64,000 nt of DNA from RCIO01 sp035555795. Its GTDB lineage: Bacteria; Pseudomonadota; Alphaproteobacteria; Rhizobiales; Rhizobiaceae. Below the pieces are notes generated by a model that was not told the origin of the DNA, searched no databases, and saw only the letters and a list, made by a program, of their open reading frames with translations. Below, piece by piece: positions 36,803 to 45,778 of this stretch (its first letter is position 1; the number at the start of each line of letters is the position of its first letter). The translations under genes and the position numbers were made by a program. The stretch is from the NCBI GenBank assembly GCA_035555795.1, contig DATMGE010000026.1:1-64000 (forward strand), read 5' to 3'.

Positions 36803-37641
36803 TGCGCGCCCTCCAGGTCGGCCACGATGCGGGCGCGCAGCTCCACGCTCACATCGGGAACCACATCGAACCATTTGGCAAAGCCGGCAACCGCCTGATG
36901 CAGAAGCATGCCCAACCCGTCCACGGTGACGAGGCCGCGCTGCCGCGCCGCCGCGAGCAGTGGCGTCTCCAGAGGCACATATACAATATCCGACACGATG
37001 GCGGAATCCGGCAGGAAGGCGACATCCACATCCGAAGTGCTCGCGCCATTCATGCCGAGCGGCGTCGTGTTGACGAGCAGGCCGGTATCGGCGAGCAGTT
37101 CGGGAACCGCATCCCACCCATGCGCGGAGGCACCGCCGCCGAAGCGATCTGCTAGTTCGCGCGCGCGCGCGCGCGTCCTGTTGACGATGCGAATATCCGA
37201 CAGGCCTGCCTGCGCCAGCGCAAAGACGACCGCGCGCGCAGCGCCGCCCGCGCCGAGCACCGTAGCGGATGAAGTGCTGCGCCATGCCGGTACGGCGGCA
37301 TCGAGGCTCGCTCCATAGCCATAGGCATCCGTATTGCCGCCGATGACGCGGCCGTCCTCAACCCACAACGTGTTGACGGCACCGATGATCCCGGCGGCAT
37401 CGTCGCGCCGCGCCACGGCGGCGAAAGCCGCCTCCTTGTGCGGGATGGTCACATTGCCGCCGGCATAGGGGCTTTGCGGAAGTTCCGTTATGAAACGCGT
37501 AATGTCGTCGGGATGGATATCCAGCTTCTCGTAGCTGCCGGCGATCCCGTATCTTTCGAGCCAGAAGCCATGGATGAGCGGCGATCGCGAATGGGCGACC
37601 GGGTGACCGCACACAAAGGCCCGGCGCAGGAGATCAGCCAT
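36799..37641 (-). CDS. aroE: Shikimate dehydrogenase
   Basis: A 280-residue NADPH-dependent enzyme reducing 3-dehydroshikimate in aromatic amino-acid synthesis. GHPVAHSRSPLIHGFWL is the substrate loop, GGNVTIPHKEAAF holds the catalytic Lys, GNTDAYGYGASL, VLGAGGAARAVVFAL is the NADP site with the basic VNRTRARARELA patch, and NTTPLGMNG follows. It overlaps maf by 8 bp and coaE by 4 bp. The sequence for the RTRARARE patch is a pure (CG)9 dinucleotide run. aroK and aroB are at 57 kb. Confidence 0.96.
   Translation of the reverse strand: MADLLRRAFVCGHPVAHSRSPLIHGFWLERYGIAGSYEKLDIHPDDITRFITELPQSPYAGGNVTIPHKEAAFAAVARRDDAAGIIGAVNTLWVEDGRVIGGNTDAYGYGASLDAAVPAWRSTSSATVLGAGGAARAVVFALAQAGLSDIRIVNRTRARARELADRFGGGASAHGWDAVPELLADTGLLVNTTPLGMNGASTSDVDVAFLPDSAIVSDIVYVPLETPLLAAARQRGLVTVDGLGMLLHQAVAGFAKWFDVVPDVSVELRARIVADLEGAH
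37158..37175. repeat. (CG)9 dinucleotide tract inside aroE
   Basis: Nine uninterrupted CG repeats encode the alternating Arg-Ala stretch of the NADP-binding patch of AroE. Alternating CG can adopt Z-DNA and could slip; a gain or loss of one unit would shift the frame. Confidence 0.9.
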
Positions 37642-38230
37642 CGATCTCACCCGTCTTGCGCAGTTCGGCCAGAAGCGGCAGCAGCGGCAGGCCGACAATG
37701 GTGAAATGGTCGCCCTCGACGCGCTCGAAGAGCTGAATGCCCTCGCCCTCGATCTGATAGGCGCCGACGCTGGACAATGCCTTTTCGCCGACGCTGGCCA
37801 GATGGCGGCCGATGAAGGCAGGATCGAGCAGCCGCATGGTCAGCAGAGCCTTGTCGACATGGCGCCAAGTGACCTCGCCGCCCCGCGCCAGCACGACCGC
37901 GCTGTTCAGCACATGCGTCTTGCCCGACAGCGCAAGAAGATGGCGGCGCGCGCCTTCCATGTCGGCCGGCTTGTGGAAGATGCGATCTTCCAGCGCCATG
38001 GTCTGGTCGCAGCCGATGACGAGCGCGTCCGGATGGCGTTCCGAAACCTCGACGGCCTTGGCTTCCGCCAGGATCAAGGCCAGGTCCGCCGGCGTCACGC
38101 CGCTATCGGCGACGGCAGCCTCGACCGCACGCTCATCGACCTCCGGCCGGACGACCTCGAATGACAGGCCGGCATTTTTCAGCATGTCGCGCCGAAAAGG
38201 ACTGCCGCTGGCAAGAACGAGTTTCTGCAT
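37634..38230 (-). CDS. Maf-like nucleoside triphosphate pyrophosphatase
   Basis: A 198-residue Maf/YhdE/YceF-type house-cleaning pyrophosphatase that hydrolyses non-canonical or specific nucleotides. The N-terminal LVLASGSPFRRDMLKNAGLSFEVVRPEVDERA holds the phosphate loop; VIGCDQTMALEDRIFHKP and VGAYQIEGEGIQLFERVEGDHFTIVGLPLLPLLAELR are family motifs. Its place ppsR-maf-aroE-coaE-dnaQ next to the origin is the standard Rhizobiales order. Which nucleotide is preferred cannot be read from sequence. Confidence 0.93.
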   Translation of the reverse strand: MQKLVLASGSPFRRDMLKNAGLSFEVVRPEVDERAVEAAVADSGVTPADLALILAEAKAVEVSERHPDALVIGCDQTMALEDRIFHKPADMEGARRHLLALSGKTHVLNSAVVLARGGEVTWRHVDKALLTMRLLDPAFIGRHLASVGEKALSSVGAYQIEGEGIQLFERVEGDHFTIVGLPLLPLLAELRKTGEIDG

Positions 38231-38305
38231 GATCCGCCTCCCTGTCTCTGCGCAATTCCTGACGCGAAACCGCCCCGCAGTTTTGCTGGAATTGCTCTCG
38301 CGGCG

Positions 38306-39163
38306 CTATCGCGATTTCTGGCGCAGTGCAACGATCGCGGCGGCCGTCTCCTCGATGGAACGGCGCGTCACGTCGATGAGCGGCCAGCCCTGACGGGCGC
38401 AGATCTGGCGCGCATAGGACAATTCGGCGGCGATCTGCGCACGGTCGAAATAGGTTTCGGCATGGTAGCCCGCGCTGGAACCGAGCACCCGATTCTGGCG
38501 CACATGCGAAATGCGCTCGACCGAAGCGATGAGCCCGACCACCAGCGGCCCCTTGACGGAAAGGACCGCGGGAGGAAGCGGAACCCCGAGCACGATGGGG
38601 ATGTTGGCGGTCTTGATGCCGCGATTTGCAAGATAGATGCTGGTCGGCGTCTTCGAAGTGCGCGAAATGCCGATGAGGACGACATCGGCCTGGTCGGCAT
38701 CGTCGGGGAGCTGGCCGTCATCATGCTCCATGGTGAAGTTGAGCGCGTCGATGCGGCGGAAATAATCGGCATCGAGTACATGCTGCGCGCCGACGCGGCG
38801 GCCGGCAGGCGTTCCGAGATATGACTGGAAGACGGTCAGCACCGGCTCCAGCACCGAGACGCAAGGGAGCCCCATTTCGGCGCAGCGGTCGTCGATCTTC
38901 TTGGCCAGCGCCTGGTCGACCACGGTGTAGAGAACGATCCCCGGCTCCGCATCGATTTCCTCCAGCACATGGGCGAGCTGCTTTTCGGTCCTTACCAGCG
39001 GATAGATGTGTTCGATGGCCCGCGCATTCTTGTATTGCGCGGCGGCGGCGCGCCCGGCCGCCAGAAGCGTCTCGCCCGTCGCGTCCGAAATCAGATGAAG
39101 GTGGAAGAAGCTTTGCGGCTTGCTCACAGGCAGGCGGGAGAGGCTGTGGTCTGATGTGGACAA
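38306..39163 (-). CDS. ppsR: PpsR: pyruvate phosphate dikinase regulatory kinase/phosphorylase
   Basis: A 285-residue DUF299 (PSRP) protein, a bifunctional kinase/Pi-dependent phosphorylase that switches PPDK or PEP synthase. FHLHLISDATGETLLAAGRAAAAQY is the family N-terminus, and VVLIGISRTSKTPTSIYLANRG is the P-loop. This is the gene next to Cori in Caulobacter. The start is TTG at 39161-39163, with GGAGGAAG upstream; no ATG fits. The start codon lies inside a DnaA-box-like TTGTCCACA read on the same strand, tying the gene to the origin. Confidence 0.9.
   Translation of the reverse strand: MSTSDHSLSRLPVSKPQSFFHLHLISDATGETLLAAGRAAAAQYKNARAIEHIYPLVRTEKQLAHVLEEIDAEPGIVLYTVVDQALAKKIDDRCAEMGLPCVSVLEPVLTVFQSYLGTPAGRRVGAQHVLDADYFRRIDALNFTMEHDDGQLPDDADQADVVLIGISRTSKTPTSIYLANRGIKTANIPIVLGVPLPPAVLSVKGPLVVGLIASVERISHVRQNRVLGSSAGYHAETYFDRAQIAAELSYARQICARQGWPLIDVTRRSIEETAAAIVALRQKSR
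39155..39163 (-). promoter_or_regulatory. DnaA box-like site at the ppsR start codon
   Basis: TTGTCCACA on the minus strand matches the DnaA consensus TTATCCACA at 8 of 9 positions. Its first three bases are the TTG start codon of ppsR. It borders the presumed origin. Confidence 0.55.
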
Positions 39164-39441
39164 ACTGCTCTTCCTCCGCGCCGTTCCATCATGGCGATGT
39201 ATGACATGCCGGGTTTTTCACAGCCAGCACCGCTGTGTTGCCGCGATCGCGCCTGTGCGTAACTGTCGGGAGAAGCAGGCAGCTACGACGATATCAATTC
39301 CCCCAGCTCTCGGCTCATCCTATATAAGAATTTGATATATATGAGCTAATTCGTGTTTTCCCCGCTATTTTCCTTTTATCTCCGGGGTTTTCCCGTTCCG
39401 CATTTCAGCCGCGACGATCAGCCCGGCTGTGGAGTGGCATG

Positions 39442-39480
39442 GATTCCCATTAGAAACAGAGTCTTAGAATCAGAAGATTC
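39442..39480. promoter_or_regulatory. Cluster of four GANTC (CcrM) methylation sites
   Basis: GATTC at 39442, GAGTC at 39459, GAATC at 39467 and GATTC at 39476 lie within 39 bp, 40-78 bp before the hemE start. The last two form the inverted repeat GAATC-AGAA-GATTC. CcrM methylates GANTC and its hemimethylation state reports fork passage. Confidence 0.8.
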
Positions 39481-39519
39481 AATTCATTCAGGATTTATTT
39501 AGGAAGAAAGGCTTGGGAC

Positions 39520-40554
39520 ATGCGTGAGAGACGGGTTGTGCTCGATGTCCTGAAGGGCGAGGCGGTGTTTCCGCCTCCGATCTGGATGATGCGCCAGGCA
39601 GGCCGCTATCTGCCCGAATATCGCCGGCTGCGGCAGCAGGCGGGAAGCTTCCTTAATCTCTGCTACAATCCCGATTTCGCCGTCGAGGTGACGCTGCAGC
39701 CGATCCGTCGCTTCGGCTTTGACGCATCCATTCTCTTCTCCGACATTCTGGTCATCCCCGATGCGCTCGGACGCGACGTCCGCTTCGAGGAGGGTCGCGG
39801 ACCCCTGATGACGCCGATCACCACGGATGAGATCGAACGACTGGATGTGTCGGGGCTGCACGGGCACCTTGCGCCGGTCTATGAAGCCGTAAGGCGTCTG
39901 CGGGCGGAATTGCCCGCGCAAACCACGCTGCTCGGCTTCTGCGGGGCGCCATGGACCGTGGCGACCTACATGATCGCCGGCCATGGCACGCCGGACCAGG
40001 CGCCGGCGCGGCTCTTTGCCTATCGACATCCCGAACTGTTCGATCGCCTGCTTCAGCTCCTCGCGGATTGCAGCGCCGATTATCTCTGCCGGCAGATCGA
40101 AGCCGGAGCGGATGCGGTGCAGATCTTCGATTCCTGGTCTGGCGTGCTCAACGAGGCATGTTTCGCGCGGTTCTGCATTCAGCCGGTTGCGCGGATCGTC
40201 GCGGCGGTGAAGGCACGGCATCCGTCCGTCCCGATCATCGGCTTCCCGAAGGGCGCAGGCGCGCTCTATGACGACTACCGCAAGGCAACAGGTGTCGATG
40301 CGCTCGGCCTCGACTGGACAGTGCCCGCGGCGCAGGCGCGACGCCTGCAGGCGGAGGGGCCGGTGCAGGGAAATCTCGATCCGCTGCGCCTCGTGGCCGG
40401 CGGATCGGCGCTTTCCGAAGGTGTCGATACCATTCTGGATACGCTTGGCGCGGGACCGTTGATCTTCAATCTCGGGCACGGCATCACGCCGCAAACGCCG
40501 ATCGAGCATGTCGAGGCGATGATCGCTCGGGTTCGCGGGAGGGAACGGCAATGA
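39520..40554 (+). CDS. hemE: Uroporphyrinogen decarboxylase
   Basis: A 344-residue haem-pathway enzyme that decarboxylates uroporphyrinogen III to coproporphyrinogen III. PPIWMMRQAGRYLPEYRRLR (substrate Arg residues), SDILVIPDALG, LGFCGAPWTVATYMIAG and LGHGITPQTPIEHVEAM are the signatures. It is the first gene to the right of the origin and overlaps hemJ by 4 bp. AGGAAG and AAAGG lie before the ATG. The GANTC cluster lies in its promoter region, so transcription may respond to methylation state. Confidence 0.97.
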   Translation: MRERRVVLDVLKGEAVFPPPIWMMRQAGRYLPEYRRLRQQAGSFLNLCYNPDFAVEVTLQPIRRFGFDASILFSDILVIPDALGRDVRFEEGRGPLMTPITTDEIERLDVSGLHGHLAPVYEAVRRLRAELPAQTTLLGFCGAPWTVATYMIAGHGTPDQAPARLFAYRHPELFDRLLQLLADCSADYLCRQIEAGADAVQIFDSWSGVLNEACFARFCIQPVARIVAAVKARHPSVPIIGFPKGAGALYDDYRKATGVDALGLDWTVPAAQARRLQAEGPVQGNLDPLRLVAGGSALSEGVDTILDTLGAGPLIFNLGHGITPQTPIEHVEAMIARVRGRERQ

Positions 40555-41063
40555 GCAGCAATGCCGCAATAAGGGCGATCGTTGCTCTGGGCATCACTGC
40601 CGTGCTCGCCCTACTTCTGTTCGCGCTCGTACCAACCGGCTTCTATGACTGGATCAAGGCCCTCCACATCATCGCGGTGATTTCCTGGATGGCTGGCATG
40701 CTCTATCTGCCGCGCCTCTTCGTCTACCATGTTGAAGCCGAGCGGGGTTCCGCCCAGTCCGAGACCTTCAAGGTCATGGAACGGCGGCTTCTGCGGGCGA
40801 TCATCAATCCGGCGATGGTGGCCACATGGATCTTCGGCCTGTGGCTAGCTTGGCAGGGTTTCGGCTTCCAGGGCGGATGGCTGCATGCCAAGCTGACGCT
40901 GGTGCTGCTCCTGTCTGGCGTGCACGGCTATCTGTCGGCCGCCGTCAGGCGTTTTGCCGAGGATCGGAACGAAAAAACGGCGAAGCACTGGCGGATCGTC
41001 AATGAGATACCTACCTTGCTGATGATCGCGATCGTCATCCTGGTTGTCGTCAAGCCGTTCTGA
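40551..41063 (+). CDS. hemJ: HemJ-type protoporphyrinogen IX oxidase
   Basis: A 170-residue membrane protein with about four to five helices. FYDWIKALHIIAVISWMAGMLYLPRLFVYHVE contains the conserved haem-ligand His and the family's LPRLFVYH; MERRLLRAIINPAMVATWIFGLWLAW and WLHAKLTLVLLLSGVHGYLSA follow. It oxidises protoporphyrinogen to protoporphyrin and replaces HemG/HemY in most alphaproteobacteria. The start overlaps the hemE stop (ATGA), placing two haem enzymes in one unit. Confidence 0.95.
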   Translation: MSSNAAIRAIVALGITAVLALLLFALVPTGFYDWIKALHIIAVISWMAGMLYLPRLFVYHVEAERGSAQSETFKVMERRLLRAIINPAMVATWIFGLWLAWQGFGFQGGWLHAKLTLVLLLSGVHGYLSAAVRRFAEDRNEKTAKHWRIVNEIPTLLMIAIVILVVVKPF

Positions 41064-41219
41064 ACCGTTCGTCCTTGTGACGAGCGGCCTTGCCTACAGC
41101 GCGGCGCAACTGTATGAGTCGCGCAATTCCCTCCCCGTCACGCCATGCTCGGCGACGTTCCGTTTGCCCGCCGTGACAGCCTTCTCCGCATACGCTTTGC
41201 GCCAACGAGGCATGTTCTC

Positions 41220-42467
<1,248 letters not shown>

Positions 42468-42485
<18 letters not shown>

Positions 42486-42529
42486 TCGATTCGCCTGCGT
42501 AACGATCCTTGACGACAGGACTTGGATTC
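42468..42529. promoter_or_regulatory. Three GANTC sites at the rho-mnmE junction
   Basis: GAATC at 42468, GATTC at 42488 and GATTC at 42525 lie at the 3' end of rho and in the 73-bp gap before mnmE. They may make mnmE-rsmG transcription sensitive to CcrM methylation; this is inference. Confidence 0.5.
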
Positions 42530-42558
42530 GGCTCCGTAACATTCGTCCGAGGTGGATT

Positions 42559-43869
42559 TTGAGCCCCACGGATACGATCTTTGCGCTATCTTCGGGCTCG
42601 CTCCCGAGCGGGGTGGCCGTTTTGCGGGTCTCCGGCACGCAGGTTGACGCCATTCTCAACGCGCTCGTGCCCGGCAAATCCGTCAAGGTGCGGGATATGG
42701 CCTTGCGGCGCATTGTGGCCCGCGACGGAACGCTCATCGATCATGGGCTCATATTGCGGTTTGCGGCGCCGGCCAGCTTTACCGGTGAAGATGTGGCCGA
42801 ATTGCATCTCCACGGCGGCCGCGCGACAGTCAATGCATTGCTGCGCGAACTAGGAACTTTTCCCGCCACACGCCATGCGGAAGCCGGCGAGTTCACCCGC
42901 CGCGCTTTCATTAACGGAAAGCTGGACCTCACGGCCGCGGAGGCCTTGTCCGACCTGATTGCGGCCGAGACCGAGATGCAGCGGCGGTTTGCCCTGCAAC
43001 GGGCGGATGGCGTCCAAGCCCGACTTTTTGCCGATTGGCGCGCGCGCCTTGTGCATCTGCGCAGCCTGATCGAAGCAGCCATCGACTTCAGCGACGAGGG
43101 CGATGTCTCGGATGCTGCGCTCGAGCGTGCCTATGCGGCTCTAGACGAGCTAGCGGCTGATATGGACCGGCATCTGACGGCCTCGAGGCCGGCCGAGATC
43201 ATTCGCGATGGCCTGCGCGTGGCGATCATCGGGGCACCCAATGCAGGAAAGTCAAGTCTTCTCAATCATTTGGCAGGACGCGAGGTCGCGATCGTCACCG
43301 ACGAAGCCGGGACTACGCGCGACGTGTTGGAAGTGCAGCTCGACCTGAATGGCTACAAGATCGTTCTGTTCGATACCGCCGGCCTGCGCGATAGCGATTC
43401 GGTTCCGGAACAGATCGGTATTGCCCGTGCGCGAGAAATTGCGGCCTCCGCGCATGTCGTTTTATATCTCATCGACGGCAGCGCTTCCGGGGCGGATTTC
43501 GAGATCCCGCAAGACACTGCTGTGCTTCGAGTTGCTTCCAAGGCCGATATTGCGGCTTCTAAGATCCCCGCCGACCTTTCTATCTCTGTAAGGACGGGTG
43601 ACGGGATTTCGCAGCTCATTGTCCGACTTACTGAGATTGCAGCGCAAGCCGGCGATGCGATGATCCCAACGGCGCCAGCTTCGGAGAGGCAGCTGCATCT
43701 GCTTAGAAGAGTGCATGCTGAGCTCGGCAGCGCCAAACTGGCACCTGAAGCAGAGCTTGCAGCGGAACATCTGCGCTTGGCGGCCGACGCATTGGGCCGT
43801 ATGACGGGGGAAATCGGCACCGAGGAGGTGCTGGGCGCGATTTTCGCCAATTTCTGCGTTGGAAAATGA
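42559..43869 (+). CDS. mnmE: tRNA-modifying GTPase MnmE (TrmE)
   Basis: A 436-residue GTPase which, with MnmG, builds the carboxymethylaminomethyl group on U34 of certain tRNAs. The tetrahydrofolate-binding N-domain starts DTIFALSSGSLPSGVAVLRVSG; GEFTRRAFINGKLDLTAAEALSDLI follows; G1 is GAPNAGKS (225-232), G3 DTAGLRDS, and the C-terminal CVGK carries the catalytic Cys433. The start is TTG (42559-42561) behind GAGGTGG. The C-terminal third has more A/T at third positions than the genes left of the origin. The stop codon lies within a parS-like site. Confidence 0.96.
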   Translation: MSPTDTIFALSSGSLPSGVAVLRVSGTQVDAILNALVPGKSVKVRDMALRRIVARDGTLIDHGLILRFAAPASFTGEDVAELHLHGGRATVNALLRELGTFPATRHAEAGEFTRRAFINGKLDLTAAEALSDLIAAETEMQRRFALQRADGVQARLFADWRARLVHLRSLIEAAIDFSDEGDVSDAALERAYAALDELAADMDRHLTASRPAEIIRDGLRVAIIGAPNAGKSSLLNHLAGREVAIVTDEAGTTRDVLEVQLDLNGYKIVLFDTAGLRDSDSVPEQIGIARAREIAASAHVVLYLIDGSASGADFEIPQDTAVLRVASKADIAASKIPADLSISVRTGDGISQLIVRLTEIAAQAGDAMIPTAPASERQLHLLRRVHAELGSAKLAPEAELAAEHLRLAADALGRMTGEIGTEEVLGAIFANFCVGK

Positions 43870-43882
43870 CTCACGTGAAACA
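43867..43882. other. Near-consensus parS, first of a tandem pair
   Basis: TGACTCACGTGAAACA matches TGTTTCACGTGAAACA at 14 of 16 positions. Its first three bases are the mnmE stop codon. Confidence 0.65.
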
Positions 43883-43892
43883 TTTGTAACGG

Positions 43893-43908
43893 TGACTCAC
43901 GTGAAACA
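43893..43908. other. Near-consensus parS, second of a tandem pair
   Basis: An identical copy of the 16-mer TGACTCACGTGAAACA, 26 bp (centre to centre) after the first and ending just before the mnmG Shine-Dalgarno. The copies share the same two mismatches to the consensus. Confidence 0.65.
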
Positions 43909-43918
43909 GGACGGGCTT

Positions 43919-45778
43919 ATGAAGCGTTTCGATGTAATTGTGGTGGGCGGCGGGCATGCAGGCTGCGAGGCCGCAGCCGCATCAGCCCGCATGGGCGCGT
44001 CGACGGCGCTGATCACCCTTTCTGCTTCCTCGATTGGCGTCATGTCCTGCAATCCCGCGATTGGCGGGATTGGCAAGGGACAGCTTGTCCGGGAGATCGA
44101 CGCATTGGATGGGCTGATGGGACGTGCGGCGGATGCGGCCGGTATCCAGTTCCGCATGCTCAACAAGCGCAAGGGGCCGGCGGTCTGGGGACCGCGTACG
44201 CAGGCCGATCGCAAGCTTTACCGCGAGGCGGTGCAATCGCTGATCCGATCGCAGCCCTCGTTGGAAGTCGTGGAGGGGGAGGTCGCCGCGCTTCATATCG
44301 AAAATGGCAGGGCAAATGGGCTGGAACTGGCCGACGGGCGCGTTTTCCATTGCGGCGCCATCGTACTGACGACGGGAACCTTTCTGCGAGGCCTCATTCA
44401 TATGGGCCAGCAGAAGATCGTCGCCGGAAGGATCAACGAACCTGCCGCGGAGAAACTCTCTGCATCACTGCTGCGTCACGGCTTTCAACTGGGGCGGCTC
44501 AAGACGGGCACGCCGCCGCGAATCGACGGCCGGACGATCGATTGGGACAGCGTCGGTGTGCAGGAGGCGGATCCACAGCCGGTTCCGTTCTCCCTCATGA
44601 CGGATGCGATCACCGTGCCGCAGATTTCCTGCGGCGTAACCCGAACGACCGCGGTCACACATGCCGTCATTCGAGACAATCTCCATCAGTCGGCGCTCTA
44701 TTCCGGTGCGATCGAGGGCATTGGGCCGCGCTATTGCCCTTCGATCGAGGACAAGATCGTCAAGTTCGGCGACCGCGACGGACACCAGATTTTCCTCGAA
44801 CCGGAAGGTCTGGACGACGATACGGTCTATCCGAATGGTATTTCGACATCGCTACCGGCTGAGGTGCAGGAGGCTATCGTCAAATCCATTCCGGGTCTGG
44901 AGCAGGCTCGCATTCTCCAGCCCGGTTATGCGATCGAATATGACCATGTCGATCCACGTGAACTGACGACCGCGCTGGAAACAAGGCGGGTCCGTGGTTT
45001 GTTCCTGGCGGGGCAGATCAACGGGACCACCGGCTATGAGGAGGCGGGGGCGCAGGGCATTCTGGCCGGCATCAATGCGGCGCGGCGTGCATCCGGCGCC
45101 GATCCGGTCATTCTTGGCCGAACGGAAGCGTATATTGGGGTGATGGTTGATGATCTCACCAGATCTGGTGTTTCAGAGCCCTATCGCATGTTCACATCCC
45201 GCGCTGAGTTCCGTCTCATGCTGCGCGCCGACAATGCGGACCGTCGTTTGACGCCGGTGGCGATCAGGTTGGGTCTCGTCGGGCGTGAGAGACGAGAACG
45301 CTATGAGCAGCAGGTCAGCAGGTACGAGCGCGCCATTGCGCAGCTCTGCTCGGTTCGCATCTCGCCGAACGAAGCTGCGAATTTCGGCATCAGCCTGAAC
45401 CATGATGGCGTGAGGCGTAGTCTTTTTGATCTTCTTGCCTATCCCAATGTCGATTTCGCGCAGTTGATCGGCATATGCCCGCAACTGGCCGAGATCGACC
45501 AGCGAACCAGGGAAGCCATTGAAATCGAAGCAGCTTATGCTGTTTATCTCGCCCGCCAGGAGGAAGATGCGGCGCGGCTGCGCGCGGAAGACGCACATCC
45601 GCTGCCGGACACACTCGATTATGCAGGGATGCCCGGACTTTCAAACGAACTGAAGCAGAAGCTTCTCGCGCGTCAACCGCGAACGCTGGGTGAGGCCCAG
45701 CGGATCGAGGGTATGACGCCGGCGGCCTTGACGATCATTCTGGCGCGCTCAGCGGGAGGTGAGCGACGTGTTGCGTGA
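43919..45778 (+). CDS. mnmG: tRNA uridine-modifying enzyme MnmG (GidA)
   Basis: A 619-residue FAD protein, partner of MnmE in wobble-uridine modification. The dinucleotide fold FDVIVVGGGHAGCEAAAASARMG opens the protein; SCNPAIGGIGKGQLVREIDALDGLMG, NKRKGPAVWGPRTQADR and LKTGTPPRI are GidA signatures, and GQINGTTGYEEAGAQGILAGINAA is the second FAD motif. The C-terminal helical domain is intact. ATG 43919 follows AGGACGGG; an earlier in-frame ATG would translate through the two parS-like sites. The stop overlaps rsmG by 11 bp. Confidence 0.97.
   Translation: MKRFDVIVVGGGHAGCEAAAASARMGASTALITLSASSIGVMSCNPAIGGIGKGQLVREIDALDGLMGRAADAAGIQFRMLNKRKGPAVWGPRTQADRKLYREAVQSLIRSQPSLEVVEGEVAALHIENGRANGLELADGRVFHCGAIVLTTGTFLRGLIHMGQQKIVAGRINEPAAEKLSASLLRHGFQLGRLKTGTPPRIDGRTIDWDSVGVQEADPQPVPFSLMTDAITVPQISCGVTRTTAVTHAVIRDNLHQSALYSGAIEGIGPRYCPSIEDKIVKFGDRDGHQIFLEPEGLDDDTVYPNGISTSLPAEVQEAIVKSIPGLEQARILQPGYAIEYDHVDPRELTTALETRRVRGLFLAGQINGTTGYEEAGAQGILAGINAARRASGADPVILGRTEAYIGVMVDDLTRSGVSEPYRMFTSRAEFRLMLRADNADRRLTPVAIRLGLVGRERRERYEQQVSRYERAIAQLCSVRISPNEAANFGISLNHDGVRRSLFDLLAYPNVDFAQLIGICPQLAEIDQRTREAIEIEAAYAVYLARQEEDAARLRAEDAHPLPDTLDYAGMPGLSNELKQKLLARQPRTLGEAQRIEGMTPAALTIILARSAGGERRVA

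Larger units (their letters stand above)
39155..39519. other. oriC: Probable chromosomal replication origin (oriC)
   Basis: The gap between ppsR and hemE (39164-39519) is the known origin position in Caulobacter and is used in Rhizobiales. Here it is AT-rich against a very GC-rich background: 39318-39350 is almost only A and T and can serve as the unwinding element; 39481-39500 is another AT stretch. DnaA-box candidates are TTGTCCACA at 39155-39163, TTTTTCACA at 39214-39222 and TTACGCACA (minus) at 39254-39262. Four GANTC sites cluster at 39442-39480. Genes on both sides run mainly away from this point. No protein-coding gene is seen inside. The hemE promoter must also be here. Confidence 0.8.

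Noticed and set aside
41066..41086. Attenuator hairpin before rho
   Set aside because: The stem has a mismatch and no T tract; rho leaders are often regulated, but nothing here can be assigned.
44953..44963. CCACGTGAACT in mnmG as a further parS
   Set aside because: Only the central CACGTGAA agrees; both flanks diverge from the consensus, so it is not a credible ParB site.
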